Source of the DNA: Hungatella sp.
GTDB taxonomy: Bacteria; Bacillota; Clostridia; Lachnospirales; Lachnospiraceae
Assembly: GCA_022796015.1 (NCBI GenBank)
Contig: JAAWHU010000022.1
Location: forward strand, 1-45,718
Length of the DNA stretch: 45,718 nt
Direction: 5' to 3'
The notes beneath the pieces are model-generated. The model ran no database searches. It saw only the letters and a list, made by a program, of their open reading frames with translations, and was not told where the DNA came from. Position numbers and translations under genes: made by a program. Shown here one piece after another: positions 14,907 to 22,183 of this stretch. Each line of letters opens with the position of its first letter. The first letter of the stretch is position 1.

Positions 14907-15493
14907 GAGTAGGAGTTATGGTATCAGGAGGCGGAACCAATCTTCAGGCCATCTTAGATGCCATAGACAGCGGAACCCTCAGGAATGCGGAGATCGCAGT
15001 AGTCATCAGCAACAACCCGGGGGCATATGCCTTAGAGAGGGCAAGGAATCACGGCATTGAAGGCTTATGCATTTCCCCAAAATCCTTTGATACCAGGGAC
15101 GCCTTCCATGAAGCCCTTCTGGCAAAGGTGGATGAGTACAGCCTGGATCTCATTGTGCTGGCAGGATTCCTGGTAACCATCCCTGCCGCCATGATTCAGA
15201 AGTACAAAAACAGGATCATCAATGTCCATCCCTCTCTCATCCCCTCCTTCTGCGGAGTGGGATATTACGGCTTAAAGGTTCATGAGGCAGCCTTAAAAAG
15301 AGGGGTAAAGCTGACAGGCGCTACCGTGCATTTTGTAGATGAGGGCGTGGATTCCGGCCCCATTATCCTTCAAAAGGCAGTGGAGGTACTGCCCCAGGAT
15401 ACGCCGGAGCTTTTGCAGAGACGTGTTATGGAACAGGCAGAGTGGCAGATTTTGCCTAAGGCCATTGATATGATCGCAAACGAAAAAATGTAA
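14900..15493 (+). CDS. purN: phosphoribosylglycinamide formyltransferase (10-formyl-THF dependent)
   Basis: 197 residues, usual for PurN, which transfers the formyl group of 10-formyl-THF to GAR. The N-terminal MVSGGGTNLQAILDAI binds GAR phosphate. The catalytic triad is visible: Asn and His in INVHPSLIPSF and Asp in HFVDEGVDSGPII. PSFCGVGYYGLKVHEAAL is the lid. The formyl donor would be made by formate-tetrahydrofolate ligase, whose gene is at 30.9 kb. It is the last gene of the operon; the terminator at 15508 follows. Confidence 0.96.
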   Translation: MLRVGVMVSGGGTNLQAILDAIDSGTLRNAEIAVVISNNPGAYALERARNHGIEGLCISPKSFDTRDAFHEALLAKVDEYSLDLIVLAGFLVTIPAAMIQKYKNRIINVHPSLIPSFCGVGYYGLKVHEAALKRGVKLTGATVHFVDEGVDSGPIILQKAVEVLPQDTPELLQRRVMEQAEWQILPKAIDMIANEKM

Positions 15494-15507
15494 GAGTGAG
15501 AAGCCTG

Positions 15508-15560
15508 AAAAGGTGTAGAGCCCTTTGAACTCGAGAGAGGAGGCTTTACACCTTTTAACT
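15508..15560 (+). terminator. terminator of the purE-purM-purN operon
   Basis: AAAAGGTGTAGAGCC (15508-15522) pairs with GGCTTTACACCTTTT (15542-15556), a 15-bp stem with one G-U pair and a 19-nt loop. The A-run and T-run at the two ends allow it to work on both strands, so it may also end the small minus-strand transcript. Confidence 0.75.
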
Positions 15561-15577
15561 ACTGCTGACTGTGAAGT

Positions 15578-15757
15578 TTACTGCTGATTGTTTAAAGGAG
15601 GTTTTTGATATAACTTACGGTTAATCTCCTTTTTTAAAATTTCAATCTCTTCCTTTACAGCTTTGAGATCTCCTTTTTGTACTTGCCGTTCGATGCGTTC
15701 GACTGCTGAAAGTTGATCAAGGAGATAACCATTGTACTCTTTTTCGGTTGTCGGCAT
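15578..15757 (-). CDS. small hypothetical protein, 59 residues
   Basis: A short minus-strand gene starting with ATG at 15757 (MPTTEKEYNGYLLDQLS...) and ending with TAA at 15578. It has a proper ribosome site, AAGGTGGTGAG, about five bases before the ATG, and a strong promoter of its own (15805-15833). The product is charged and helical with a likely coiled coil in residues 18-45 (ERIERQVQKGD, then EEIEILKKEINRKL), and has no membrane segment or Cys. I do not recognise a family; it lacks the SxxLD signature of Spo0E-like proteins. It interrupts the purine cluster and is divergent from purD, so it may be an insertion or a small regulator. Confidence 0.7.
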   Translation of the reverse strand: MPTTEKEYNGYLLDQLSAVERIERQVQKGDLKAVKEEIEILKKEINRKLYQKPPLNNQQ

Positions 15758-15804
15758 ATTCTCACCACCTTTTTATAGCTGGGTTACAGTATGATTACAA
15801 TTAT

Positions 15805-15833
15805 ATTATAACGATTTAAGAAGAAAGTGTAAA
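15805..15833 (-). promoter_or_regulatory. minus-strand promoter of the 59-residue gene
   Basis: Read on the minus strand: TTTACA (15833-15828), a 17-bp spacer, and TATAAT (15810-15805). It lies immediately upstream of purD, so the two genes share a control region. Confidence 0.7.
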
Positions 15834-15870
15834 GGCTTTATTGAACACAAAAAGGTTAAAGGAGGCACAT

Positions 15871-17145
15871 ATGAAGGTATTAATTGTAGGAGGCGGCGGC
15901 AGGGAGCATGCCATCGCATGGAAGGCGGCACAGAGTAAAAAAGTGGATAAGCTGTACTGCGCGCCAGGCAATGCAGGGATTGCAGAGGCGGCGGAATGTG
16001 TGGACATCGGAGTCATGGATTTTGATAAGCTTATAGCATTTGCAAAAGAAAAAGAGATTGACTTGACGGTTGTGGCTCCTGACGACCCTTTAGCAGCAGG
16101 CGCCGTAGATGCTTTTGAGGCGGCAGGGCTTAGGGTTTTCGGGCCCAGAAAAAATGCGGCCATTATAGAGGGATCCAAAGCATTTTCCAAGGATTTGATG
16201 AAAAAATACAATATTCCCACTGCGGCTTACGAGACATTTGACTCTCCAAAGGCCGCCCTTTCCTATGTGGAGACAGCAGATATGCCGATTGTACTGAAAG
16301 CCGATGGCCTGGCTTTGGGAAAGGGAGTTTTGATCTGTCAGACCAGGGAGGAAGCAAAAGAGGGAGTAAAGACCTTAATGTTGGACAAACAGTTCGGTTC
16401 TGCAGGGGACCGGATTGTGGTGGAAGAGTTTTTGACGGGCCGGGAGGTGTCGGTGCTGTCCTTTGTGGATGGAAGGACCGTAAAGGTCATGACCTCCGCC
16501 CAGGATCACAAGCGGGCCGGGGATGGAGACAAAGGCCTTAACACAGGCGGCATGGGAACCTTTTCTCCCAGCCCGTTCTACACCAAGGAAATAGACGAGT
16601 TCTGCCAAAAGAATATTTTTCAGCCTACGGTGGATGCCATGAGGGCGGAGGGAAGAGAGTTTAAGGGAATCATCTTCTTCGGGCTCATGCTGACTCCAAA
16701 AGGGCCCAAGGTGTTGGAGTACAATGCCAGATTCGGGGATCCGGAGACTCAGGTGGTGCTGCCCAGGATGAAGAATGACATAATAGATCTCTTTGAGGCA
16801 TGTATTGACCAGACATTAGACCAGGTGGAGCTGGAATTTGAGGACAATGCCGCAGTCTGTGTGGTGCTGGCATCAGAGGGGTACCCGGAGCATTATGAGA
16901 AGGGATACGTGATTTCAGGCCTTGAGAAATTTAAGGAAAATCCGGGGTATTATGTGTTCCATGCAGGCAGCAAATGGAATGAGAAGGGGCAGATGGTGAC
17001 AAACGGCGGAAGAGTCCTGGGAGTTACGGCTGTGGGGAAAGACTTAAAGGAGGCCAGGGCCAATGCCTACAAGGCTGCGGACTGGGTGGAGTTTGGCAAT
17101 AAATATATGCGCCATGACATCGGAAAAGCCATTGACGAGGTATAA
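15871..17145 (+). CDS. purD: phosphoribosylamine-glycine ligase (GAR synthetase)
   Basis: 424 residues, normal for PurD, the ATP-grasp enzyme joining glycine to phosphoribosylamine. The N-terminus MKVLIVGGGGREHAIAWK is the family hallmark. The ATP-grasp region shows PIVLKADGLALGKGVLIC, VVEEFLTGREVSVLSFVDG and the metal-binding LEYNARFGDPETQVVLPR. The start is ATG 15871, five bases after AAAGGAGG; the in-frame TTG at 15841 has no ribosome site. Upstream is the divergent 59-residue gene rather than purH or purF, so purD has become separated from purEMN by that insert and the terminator. Confidence 0.96.
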   Translation: MKVLIVGGGGREHAIAWKAAQSKKVDKLYCAPGNAGIAEAAECVDIGVMDFDKLIAFAKEKEIDLTVVAPDDPLAAGAVDAFEAAGLRVFGPRKNAAIIEGSKAFSKDLMKKYNIPTAAYETFDSPKAALSYVETADMPIVLKADGLALGKGVLICQTREEAKEGVKTLMLDKQFGSAGDRIVVEEFLTGREVSVLSFVDGRTVKVMTSAQDHKRAGDGDKGLNTGGMGTFSPSPFYTKEIDEFCQKNIFQPTVDAMRAEGREFKGIIFFGLMLTPKGPKVLEYNARFGDPETQVVLPRMKNDIIDLFEACIDQTLDQVELEFEDNAAVCVVLASEGYPEHYEKGYVISGLEKFKENPGYYVFHAGSKWNEKGQMVTNGGRVLGVTAVGKDLKEARANAYKAADWVEFGNKYMRHDIGKAIDEV

Positions 17146-17200
17146 GGGCTGCAGGGACAGTACACTAGGAAGGCAGCAGCCAGGGAAGGAGTATTCATCT

Positions 17201-17800
17201 ATGACAGTCAATGGTTCGGCAAGGCTCATACAGCAGATAAAGGAATTCAAACCATGGAATGAACAGGAACAAAAGGACAGGGAGGTGATCCTGTCATGCC
17301 TGGACAGCCAGCCCGGCATTTTCCTGCGCACCAATCTCACAGGCCACATGTCGGCTTCCGCCTGGGTGGTGAACAAAGACCATGACAAGGTTCTCATGGC
17401 CTATCACAACATCTATGATTCCTGGTCCTGGCTGGGAGGCCACGCGGACGGGGAGACCGACCTTTTGACGGTGGCCTTGAAGGAGGTGAGGGAGGAGAGT
17501 GGGATTGAACATGTACAGCCTCTGGCAGAAGATATTTTTTCCCTGGAGGTTCTCACAGTGGATGGCCATGAGAAACGGGGAGAATATGTGCCCAGCCACC
17601 TGCATCTGAATGTGACCTATCTTTTGGAGGCAGATGACACGGAGCCTCTGAAGGTGAAGGCGGACGAGAACAGCGGCGTGGCCTGGTTTGGCCTTTCGGA
17701 GGCGGTAAAGGCCTCGGCGGAACCTTGGTTCAGGCAGAGGATCTATGGAAAGCTTAACCAAAAGCTCAAGGAAAAGCTGGAAATAGCCATTGCAAAATAG
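17201..17800 (+). CDS. Nudix hydrolase family protein
   Basis: 199 residues. The Nudix box is at about 79-103: GGHADGETDLLTVALKEV then REESGI. It departs slightly from the consensus: Lys replaces the usual Arg before Glu, and a one-residue shift occurs between the first Glu and the REUxEE part. The metal-binding Glu residues are kept. Such proteins hydrolyse nucleoside-diphosphate-linked compounds; the substrate is not predictable. The start is ATG 17201 with GGAAGGAG about eight bases upstream; an upstream reading overlapping purD has no ribosome site. It follows purD after 55 bp and is probably co-transcribed. Confidence 0.88.
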   Translation: MTVNGSARLIQQIKEFKPWNEQEQKDREVILSCLDSQPGIFLRTNLTGHMSASAWVVNKDHDKVLMAYHNIYDSWSWLGGHADGETDLLTVALKEVREESGIEHVQPLAEDIFSLEVLTVDGHEKRGEYVPSHLHLNVTYLLEADDTEPLKVKADENSGVAWFGLSEAVKASAEPWFRQRIYGKLNQKLKEKLEIAIAK

Positions 17801-17818
17801 AAGGACTTGGTATATACT
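17790..17818 (+). promoter_or_regulatory. sigma-A-type promoter of the SEC-C gene
   Basis: TTGCAA at 17790-17795, overlapping the end of the Nudix gene, a 17-bp spacer, and TATACT at 17813-17818; about 60 bp before the ATG at 17882. Confidence 0.5.
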
Positions 17819-17881
17819 AGACCGTGTCTTTATACATGAGAGAAGGAAAAGAAATATTAAGAGAAAAGGATGGAATGAAAC

Positions 17882-18391
17882 ATGGCATTATTGGAGACAT
17901 GGCGGAATTTAGCCTATGGAGATGGCCTGAATGATAAAGAGAGAGAGAAACTCTGGTCCGGATATTTTGCCATCGAGAAGGGGATCTATGAGAAGCTTTT
18001 AGCTGACCCGGCTCAGGTGGTTGAGGGCAGTGTGAAGGAGCTGGCGCAAAAGTATGACACAGAGCTTTTGATCATGACCGGTTTTCTGGATGGAATCAAT
18101 GACAGCTTAAAGGGATACCAGAACCCCATCGACACCATGGAGGAGGATACTGTGGTGAAGATCGAGATCGACCCGGAGAAGCTGTACTACAATATGGTTG
18201 AGGCCAAGGCCGACTGGCTTTACAACCTTCCCATGTGGGATGAGATCCTGACTCAGGAGAAGCGCAAGGAACTCTATAAGACTCAGAAGGCATCGGGAAC
18301 TGTTGTGAAGGGGCCAAAGGTGGGCAGAAACGATCCCTGTCCCTGCGGCAGCGGATTAAAGTATAAGAAGTGCTGCGGCAAGAATCAGTGA
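17882..18391 (+). CDS. SEC-C metal-binding domain protein
   Basis: 169 residues. The C-terminal 20 residues are a textbook SEC-C zinc motif, [20 protein letters not shown], the same motif found at the end of SecA. Residues 1-140 are an acidic helical domain ([38 protein letters not shown]) of a Firmicute family of SEC-C proteins whose job is unknown. No membrane segment or signal is seen. It has its own promoter and a strong terminator just after the stop, so it is a single-gene unit. It probably binds one Zn2+; whether it interacts with ribosomes or SecB-like partners is not shown by the sequence. Confidence 0.9.
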   Translation: MALLETWRNLAYGDGLNDKEREKLWSGYFAIEKGIYEKLLADPAQVVEGSVKELAQKYDTELLIMTGFLDGINDSLKGYQNPIDTMEEDTVVKIEIDPEKLYYNMVEAKADWLYNLPMWDEILTQEKRKELYKTQKASGTVVKGPKVGRNDPCPCGSGLKYKKCCGKNQ

Positions 18392-18406
18392 AGCCGTAAT
18401 CATATA

Positions 18407-18444
18407 AAAGCAGAGACATCACCTGGATGGCCTCTGCTTTTTTT
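18407..18444 (+). terminator. intrinsic terminator after the SEC-C gene
   Basis: AAAGCAGAG (18407-18415) pairs with CTCTGCTTT (18432-18440), extended by CAT/ATG inside, followed by a T-run through 18444. The ATG at 18427 lies in its loop, which argues against that codon as start of the next gene. Confidence 0.9.
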
Positions 18445-18459
18445 ACAGGAGAGGGCAAA

Positions 18460-19215
18460 GTGGAGGCATATACAAGTTTTGCAGAAGTTTATGATGCATT
18501 TATGGATAATATCCCATATGAAGACTGGGCCCGGTATGTGGGAGGGCTTCTGAGGGAATACGGCATCAGGGATGGCCTGGTGCTGGAGCTGGGATGCGGG
18601 ACAGGGAGTATGACAGAGCTTTTGGCAGGGGCGGGATATGACATGATCGGCGTGGACAATTCCCTGGAAATGCTTCAGATCGCCATAGAGAAGCGGGAGG
18701 AATCCGGCCATGAGATCCTCTACCTCTGCCAGGATATGAGGGAGTTTGAGCTGTACGGAACCGTGAGGGCTGTGGTGTCGGTCTGTGATTCCATGAATTA
18801 TATTACCCAATACCAGGATTTGGTTCAGGTATTCGGCCTTGTCAATAATTATCTGGATCCCGGCGGAATCTTTATTTTTGACTTAAACACGGAATATAAA
18901 TACCGGGAGATTTTAGGAGACAGCACGGTTGCAGAGAGCCGTGAGGATTCTGCCTTTATCTGGGAGAATGCTTTTGATGAAGAGTCAGGGATCAACCAGT
19001 ACGACTTAACCTTGTTTGTCAGGGAGGAAGGGGAGCTTTACTGCAGATATGAGGAGACTCACTTCCAAAGGGCCTACAGGGTGCAGGAAATTATGGATGC
19101 CCTGAAGGAGGCAGGCCTGGAGCCGGTGGCCGTGTATGATGCATTTACCAAGGAACCGGTGAGAAAGGACAGCCAGCGCATCTATGTGATTGCAAGGGAA
19201 CAGGGGAAGCTGTGA
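18460..19215 (+). CDS. class I SAM-dependent methyltransferase
   Basis: 251 residues. SAM-binding motif I is VLELGCGTGSMTELLAGAGY at about residues 40-60, followed by GVDNSLEMLQIA (acidic end of strand 2), LCQDMREFEL (motif II) and VVSVCDSMNYI (post-motif). The N-terminus EAYTSFAEVYDAFMDNIPYEDW is typical of a Firmicute family of small methyltransferases that often sits beside rsfS or hslO; the substrate is unknown. The start is GTG 18460, five to eight bases after AGGAGAGG; the earlier ATG at 18427 lies inside the terminator hairpin. It is followed after 34 bp by hslO, probably in one operon. Confidence 0.9.
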   Translation: MEAYTSFAEVYDAFMDNIPYEDWARYVGGLLREYGIRDGLVLELGCGTGSMTELLAGAGYDMIGVDNSLEMLQIAIEKREESGHEILYLCQDMREFELYGTVRAVVSVCDSMNYITQYQDLVQVFGLVNNYLDPGGIFIFDLNTEYKYREILGDSTVAESREDSAFIWENAFDEESGINQYDLTLFVREEGELYCRYEETHFQRAYRVQEIMDALKEAGLEPVAVYDAFTKEPVRKDSQRIYVIAREQGKL

Positions 19216-19249
19216 GACGAAGAAGCTAATAAGGAAGAGAGGGATAATC

Positions 19250-20131
19250 ATGAAGGATTATATTGTGAGAGCTACGGCGGCAGGGGGGCAGGTTCGTGCC
19301 TTTGGGGCAACAGCAAGGGATGTGGCGGAGACGGCCAGGGCCAGCCATAATACAAGTCCTGTGGCCACGGCGGCTTTGGGCAGGCTCCTGACGGCAGGCG
19401 CCATGATGGGGGCCATGATGAAGAATCCAGATGATCTTCTGACCTTGAAGATCGACTGTGACGGCCCCATCGGTGGCCTGACGGTAACGGCGGATTCCAA
19501 AGGGAACGTGAAGGGATATGTGAATAATCCCATGGTAGTACTGCCCTGCAGCAGCAAAGGGAAGCTGGATGTAGGGGGAGCCCTGGATATGGGAGTCTTA
19601 AGCGTGATACAGGATATCGGGCTGAAGGAGCCCTATGTGGGACAGACGATTCTGGTAAGCGGTGAGATTGCGGAAGACCTGACCTACTACTATGCCACAT
19701 CAGAGCAGACTCCCTCCAGCGTGGCCCTGGGGGTTCTGATGAACAGGAACAATACGGTGAGACAAGCTGGAGGCTTCATCATACAGCTGATGCCGGGAGC
19801 TTCAGAGGAGATTGTCAAGACTTTAGAGACACGGCTTGGGGAGATGGCCCCTGTCACTTCCCTTCTGGATGAGGGCATGACACCGGAAGCCATCCTGGAG
19901 CAGATCCTTGGGGATCTGGGCCTTGAGATCACAGACAGGCTTGACACCAGATTTTATTGTAACTGCGACAAAAAAAGAGTGGAGAAGGCGCTGGTCAGTA
20001 TTGGAAGACAGGAGCTTCAGGGGATGATCGATGATGGAAAGCCCATTGAGATGAACTGCCATTTCTGCAATACCAATTATGTGTTTACCGTGGAAGAGCT
20101 GAAAGAGCTTTACGAAAGGTCAGCCCGGTGA
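19250..20131 (+). CDS. hslO: 33-kDa redox-regulated chaperone Hsp33
   Basis: 293 residues, normal for Hsp33, a holdase chaperone switched on by oxidation. The N-terminal domain has MKDYIVRATAAGGQVRAFG and the ASHNTSPVATAALGRLLTA stretch; VKGYVNNP and TSEQTPSSVALGVLM follow. The C-terminal zinc switch is complete: FYCNCDKKR (Cys about 236 and 238) and CHFC (Cys about 269 and 272). On oxidation these release zinc and form disulfides. The start is ATG 19250, seven bases after AGAGAGGG. It follows the methyltransferase gene and ends nine bases from the end of the convergent yitT gene. Confidence 0.96.
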   Translation: MKDYIVRATAAGGQVRAFGATARDVAETARASHNTSPVATAALGRLLTAGAMMGAMMKNPDDLLTLKIDCDGPIGGLTVTADSKGNVKGYVNNPMVVLPCSSKGKLDVGGALDMGVLSVIQDIGLKEPYVGQTILVSGEIAEDLTYYYATSEQTPSSVALGVLMNRNNTVRQAGGFIIQLMPGASEEIVKTLETRLGEMAPVTSLLDEGMTPEAILEQILGDLGLEITDRLDTRFYCNCDKKRVEKALVSIGRQELQGMIDDGKPIEMNCHFCNTNYVFTVEELKELYERSAR

Positions 20132-20140
20132 CTGCTCCTG

Positions 20141-21022
20141 TCATGATACCATATCTTTAAAGCCTTCTCCGTATACCGACGAGGTATCTGAGACCATGAC
20201 AAAGGCAGCGGGATCGGTGCTGCGGACAATTTGCTTCAGTGTGTGGAACTGGGACTTGCGGATGGCGCACAAAAGAACACTGACCTCCTGCTCACTGTAG
20301 GCCCCATAGCCGGGAAGAATTGTGGCGCTTCTTTCTAAGTCGCTGATAATGCGGGCGCTGATTTCCCTGGGCCTGGTAGTGACGATGGTTGCCATATTCC
20401 CCATGTCCATGCCATAGATGATTCCGTCAATGATCTGGCTCTGGATAAACAGGGAGATAAGGCCGAAAAGTCCGGATTCCATGTTGCCGAACACAAAAAC
20501 AGAGACAACTAAAAGAACCCCATCAATTCCAAGGAGCACCCGTCCGATAGGAAGATGGGGCTTTTTCTTTTGGATCAGACAGCCTACAATGTCGCTTCCT
20601 CCTGTAGTACAGCCGGAAAGGAATACAAAGGCCATGCCAAGACCTACCAGGACTCCTCCGAACATGCCAGACAGCAGTCTGTCGCCGGTATAAACCGGAA
20701 CATAGGGCGCAATGAGAAGGTCCAGGATAAGAGAGGACAGGCCGCAGGCCGCCGCCGTCTTCACCACAAATTTTTTGCTGAGATAAAACCAGGCAAGGCC
20801 AAGGAGAGGCAGATTAACGAAAAGCGTAAGGGTTCCAATGGGCGCGCCGGTTATATGATTGATCATGAGAGCAATACCTGAGGCCCCTCCCGGCGCCACC
20901 TTGGCTGTGGAGATAAAACAGTGGGTTCCGAGTCCATACAGAACAGAGCCTGTGAGAAGCAAAGATGCTTCATATGCCTGACGGCCGGAAATCACGGATT
21001 TTTTAGCTGCAAAGCGTGACAT
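20141..21022 (-). CDS. yitT: YitT family membrane protein (DUF161 with C-terminal DUF2179)
   Basis: 293 residues on the minus strand. Five to six hydrophobic segments occupy residues 15-190, with the family signature KVAPGGASGIALMINHI near 45 and FLSGCTTGGSDIVGCLI near 135. The soluble DUF2179 domain follows (TTRPREISARIISDLERSATI, then LCAIRKSQFHTLKQIVRSTDP). The function is unproven; a role in transport or stress is suggested for relatives. ATG 21022 follows GAGGAGGG, and a promoter is at 21086-21115. The leader holds a GAAGCA/TGCTTC hairpin at 21047-21066. Confidence 0.93.
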   Translation of the reverse strand: MSRFAAKKSVISGRQAYEASLLLTGSVLYGLGTHCFISTAKVAPGGASGIALMINHITGAPIGTLTLFVNLPLLGLAWFYLSKKFVVKTAAACGLSSLILDLLIAPYVPVYTGDRLLSGMFGGVLVGLGMAFVFLSGCTTGGSDIVGCLIQKKKPHLPIGRVLLGIDGVLLVVSVFVFGNMESGLFGLISLFIQSQIIDGIIYGMDMGNMATIVTTRPREISARIISDLERSATILPGYGAYSEQEVSVLLCAIRKSQFHTLKQIVRSTDPAAFVMVSDTSSVYGEGFKDMVS

Positions 21023-21085
21023 ATCATATTCCCTCCTCTACTTTGAGAAGCAAAGGCGCCTGCTTCCCAATATCTTCTGGAATCC

Positions 21086-21115
21086 AGTATAGAAGAATAT
21101 ATGATATTTTGTCAA
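21086..21115 (-). promoter_or_regulatory. minus-strand promoter of yitT
   Basis: On the minus strand: TTGACA (21115-21110), an 18-bp spacer, and TATACT (21091-21086), giving a leader of about 55 nt. Confidence 0.6.
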
Positions 21116-21152
21116 ATTAAATATTATTATTGATAAATTAGCTTTAAACTAA

Positions 21153-22067
21153 TTATGTATGAATATGTATCTTGAGGGTATGGATGAAAGCCTGTGTGTA
21201 ATTGGACAGATACTTGTCTTTCCGATAGACAATATAGTAGTTGATGGTTTCTTTAGGGTCACCCACATAAAAGTATCGGACAGGTTTCTCATAAGAAAAA
21301 TATCGGATATACTGTTCAAAATTAAAGGAAATCCCCAGCCCTTCCGCCGCCATCTGAGCCGCAGTCTCCAAATTGGAGACAATAAAGCTTTGTCTTGGCG
21401 TGATCTGGGCATAGGAGAGTGCTTTCTCCGTATATTTTCGGGAAGACTGCTCCGGCTGCTGAAGGATCATGCGCTCATGCCGGAAGAGGGCAAGGTCAAT
21501 CCAGGGAATTGCCTGTCCCGGAAGATGGGCGGCTTCGCAGGCAAGGGGATGGTCAAATGCCAGCACCAGAACCAGGCGGTCCTGGTAAAAAGGAGTGTAG
21601 AGCAGGGCCGGGTCATTGTTGACCCGGTTGGTAATGATGAAATCCAGGCTGCCCTTTAAAAGCATGGAAAAAGCCACATCAGACACTTCCTCACAGGTAA
21701 CAATCTGCACATTGGGATAGGCAGAAGAAAAATCCCTTAAAACGGCGGGAAGGTAATGGAGGGTGCGGCGGGGATGGATGCCGAAATATATGGTTCCGGT
21801 GACCCCGTTTTTTAAGTCGCTGAGCTTGGTTTCGTAGTTTTTCTTCAGATTCATCATAGCTGCAGCCGTGCTGATGTAGAGTTCCCCGGCATCTGTGGGG
21901 ACAAAACGCTTTCCCAGGCGGTCAAACAGCCTGACGCCGATGTTGTGCTCCAGGGTTGTCAGGAAAACACTGAGGGTAGGCGGAGAAATATGAAGCTCTT
22001 GGGCGGCAGGCTTGATGCTGCCGTATTTGGCTATGGCAAGTACATAGGACTGTTCTCTTAAATCCAT
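21153..22067 (-). CDS. LysR-family transcriptional regulator
   Basis: 304 residues. Residues 1-60 are the LysR winged helix: YVLAIAKYGSIKPAAQELHI, then SPPTLSVFLTTLEHNIG and RLFDRLGKRFVPTDAG. Residues 90-295 are the periplasmic-binding-like effector domain (GTIYFGIHPRRTLHYLPAVL; GSLDFIITNR; MAAEGLGISFNFEQYI). ATG 22067 lies five bases after GGAGG. It is divergent from the YfcC transporter and M20 peptidase genes, the standard layout for a LysR activator and its target, and the shared region carries a 15-bp palindrome of the T-N11-A kind. The effector is probably the transported or hydrolysed compound, by inference. Confidence 0.92.
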   Translation of the reverse strand: MDLREQSYVLAIAKYGSIKPAAQELHISPPTLSVFLTTLEHNIGVRLFDRLGKRFVPTDAGELYISTAAAMMNLKKNYETKLSDLKNGVTGTIYFGIHPRRTLHYLPAVLRDFSSAYPNVQIVTCEEVSDVAFSMLLKGSLDFIITNRVNNDPALLYTPFYQDRLVLVLAFDHPLACEAAHLPGQAIPWIDLALFRHERMILQQPEQSSRKYTEKALSYAQITPRQSFIVSNLETAAQMAAEGLGISFNFEQYIRYFSYEKPVRYFYVGDPKETINYYIVYRKDKYLSNYTQAFIHTLKIHIHT

Positions 22068-22095
22068 TGATACCTCCAGAAAAAATAGCTAATAG

Positions 22096-22110
22096 CTAAT
22101 ATTATATTAG
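22096..22110. promoter_or_regulatory. palindrome, candidate LysR operator
   Basis: CTAATATTATATTAG is a perfect inverted repeat containing TAATATTATATTA, which fits the LysR T-N11-A rule. It overlaps a TATAAT-like -10 box of the lysR-type gene on the minus strand and is 12 bp upstream of the transporter -35 box. A tandem TAGCTAATAGCTAAT lies beside it. Confidence 0.55.
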
Positions 22111-22121
22111 AAATAATTGGT

Positions 22122-22150
22122 TTGACATAATTATAATCCTTTCTTATACT
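22122..22150 (+). promoter_or_regulatory. sigma-A-type promoter of the YfcC transporter-M20 operon
   Basis: TTGACA at 22122-22127, a 17-bp spacer, and TATACT at 22145-22150; about 33 bp before the ATG at 22184. Confidence 0.75.
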
Positions 22151-22183
22151 GAAATCAACTTAAATCAAAAAGGAGAAGGAGTT

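Noticed and set aside
21130-21152. AATTAG / CTAATT hairpin after the LysR gene as its terminator
   Set aside because: The stem is six A/T-rich pairs with no clear T-run on the minus strand; too weak to call.
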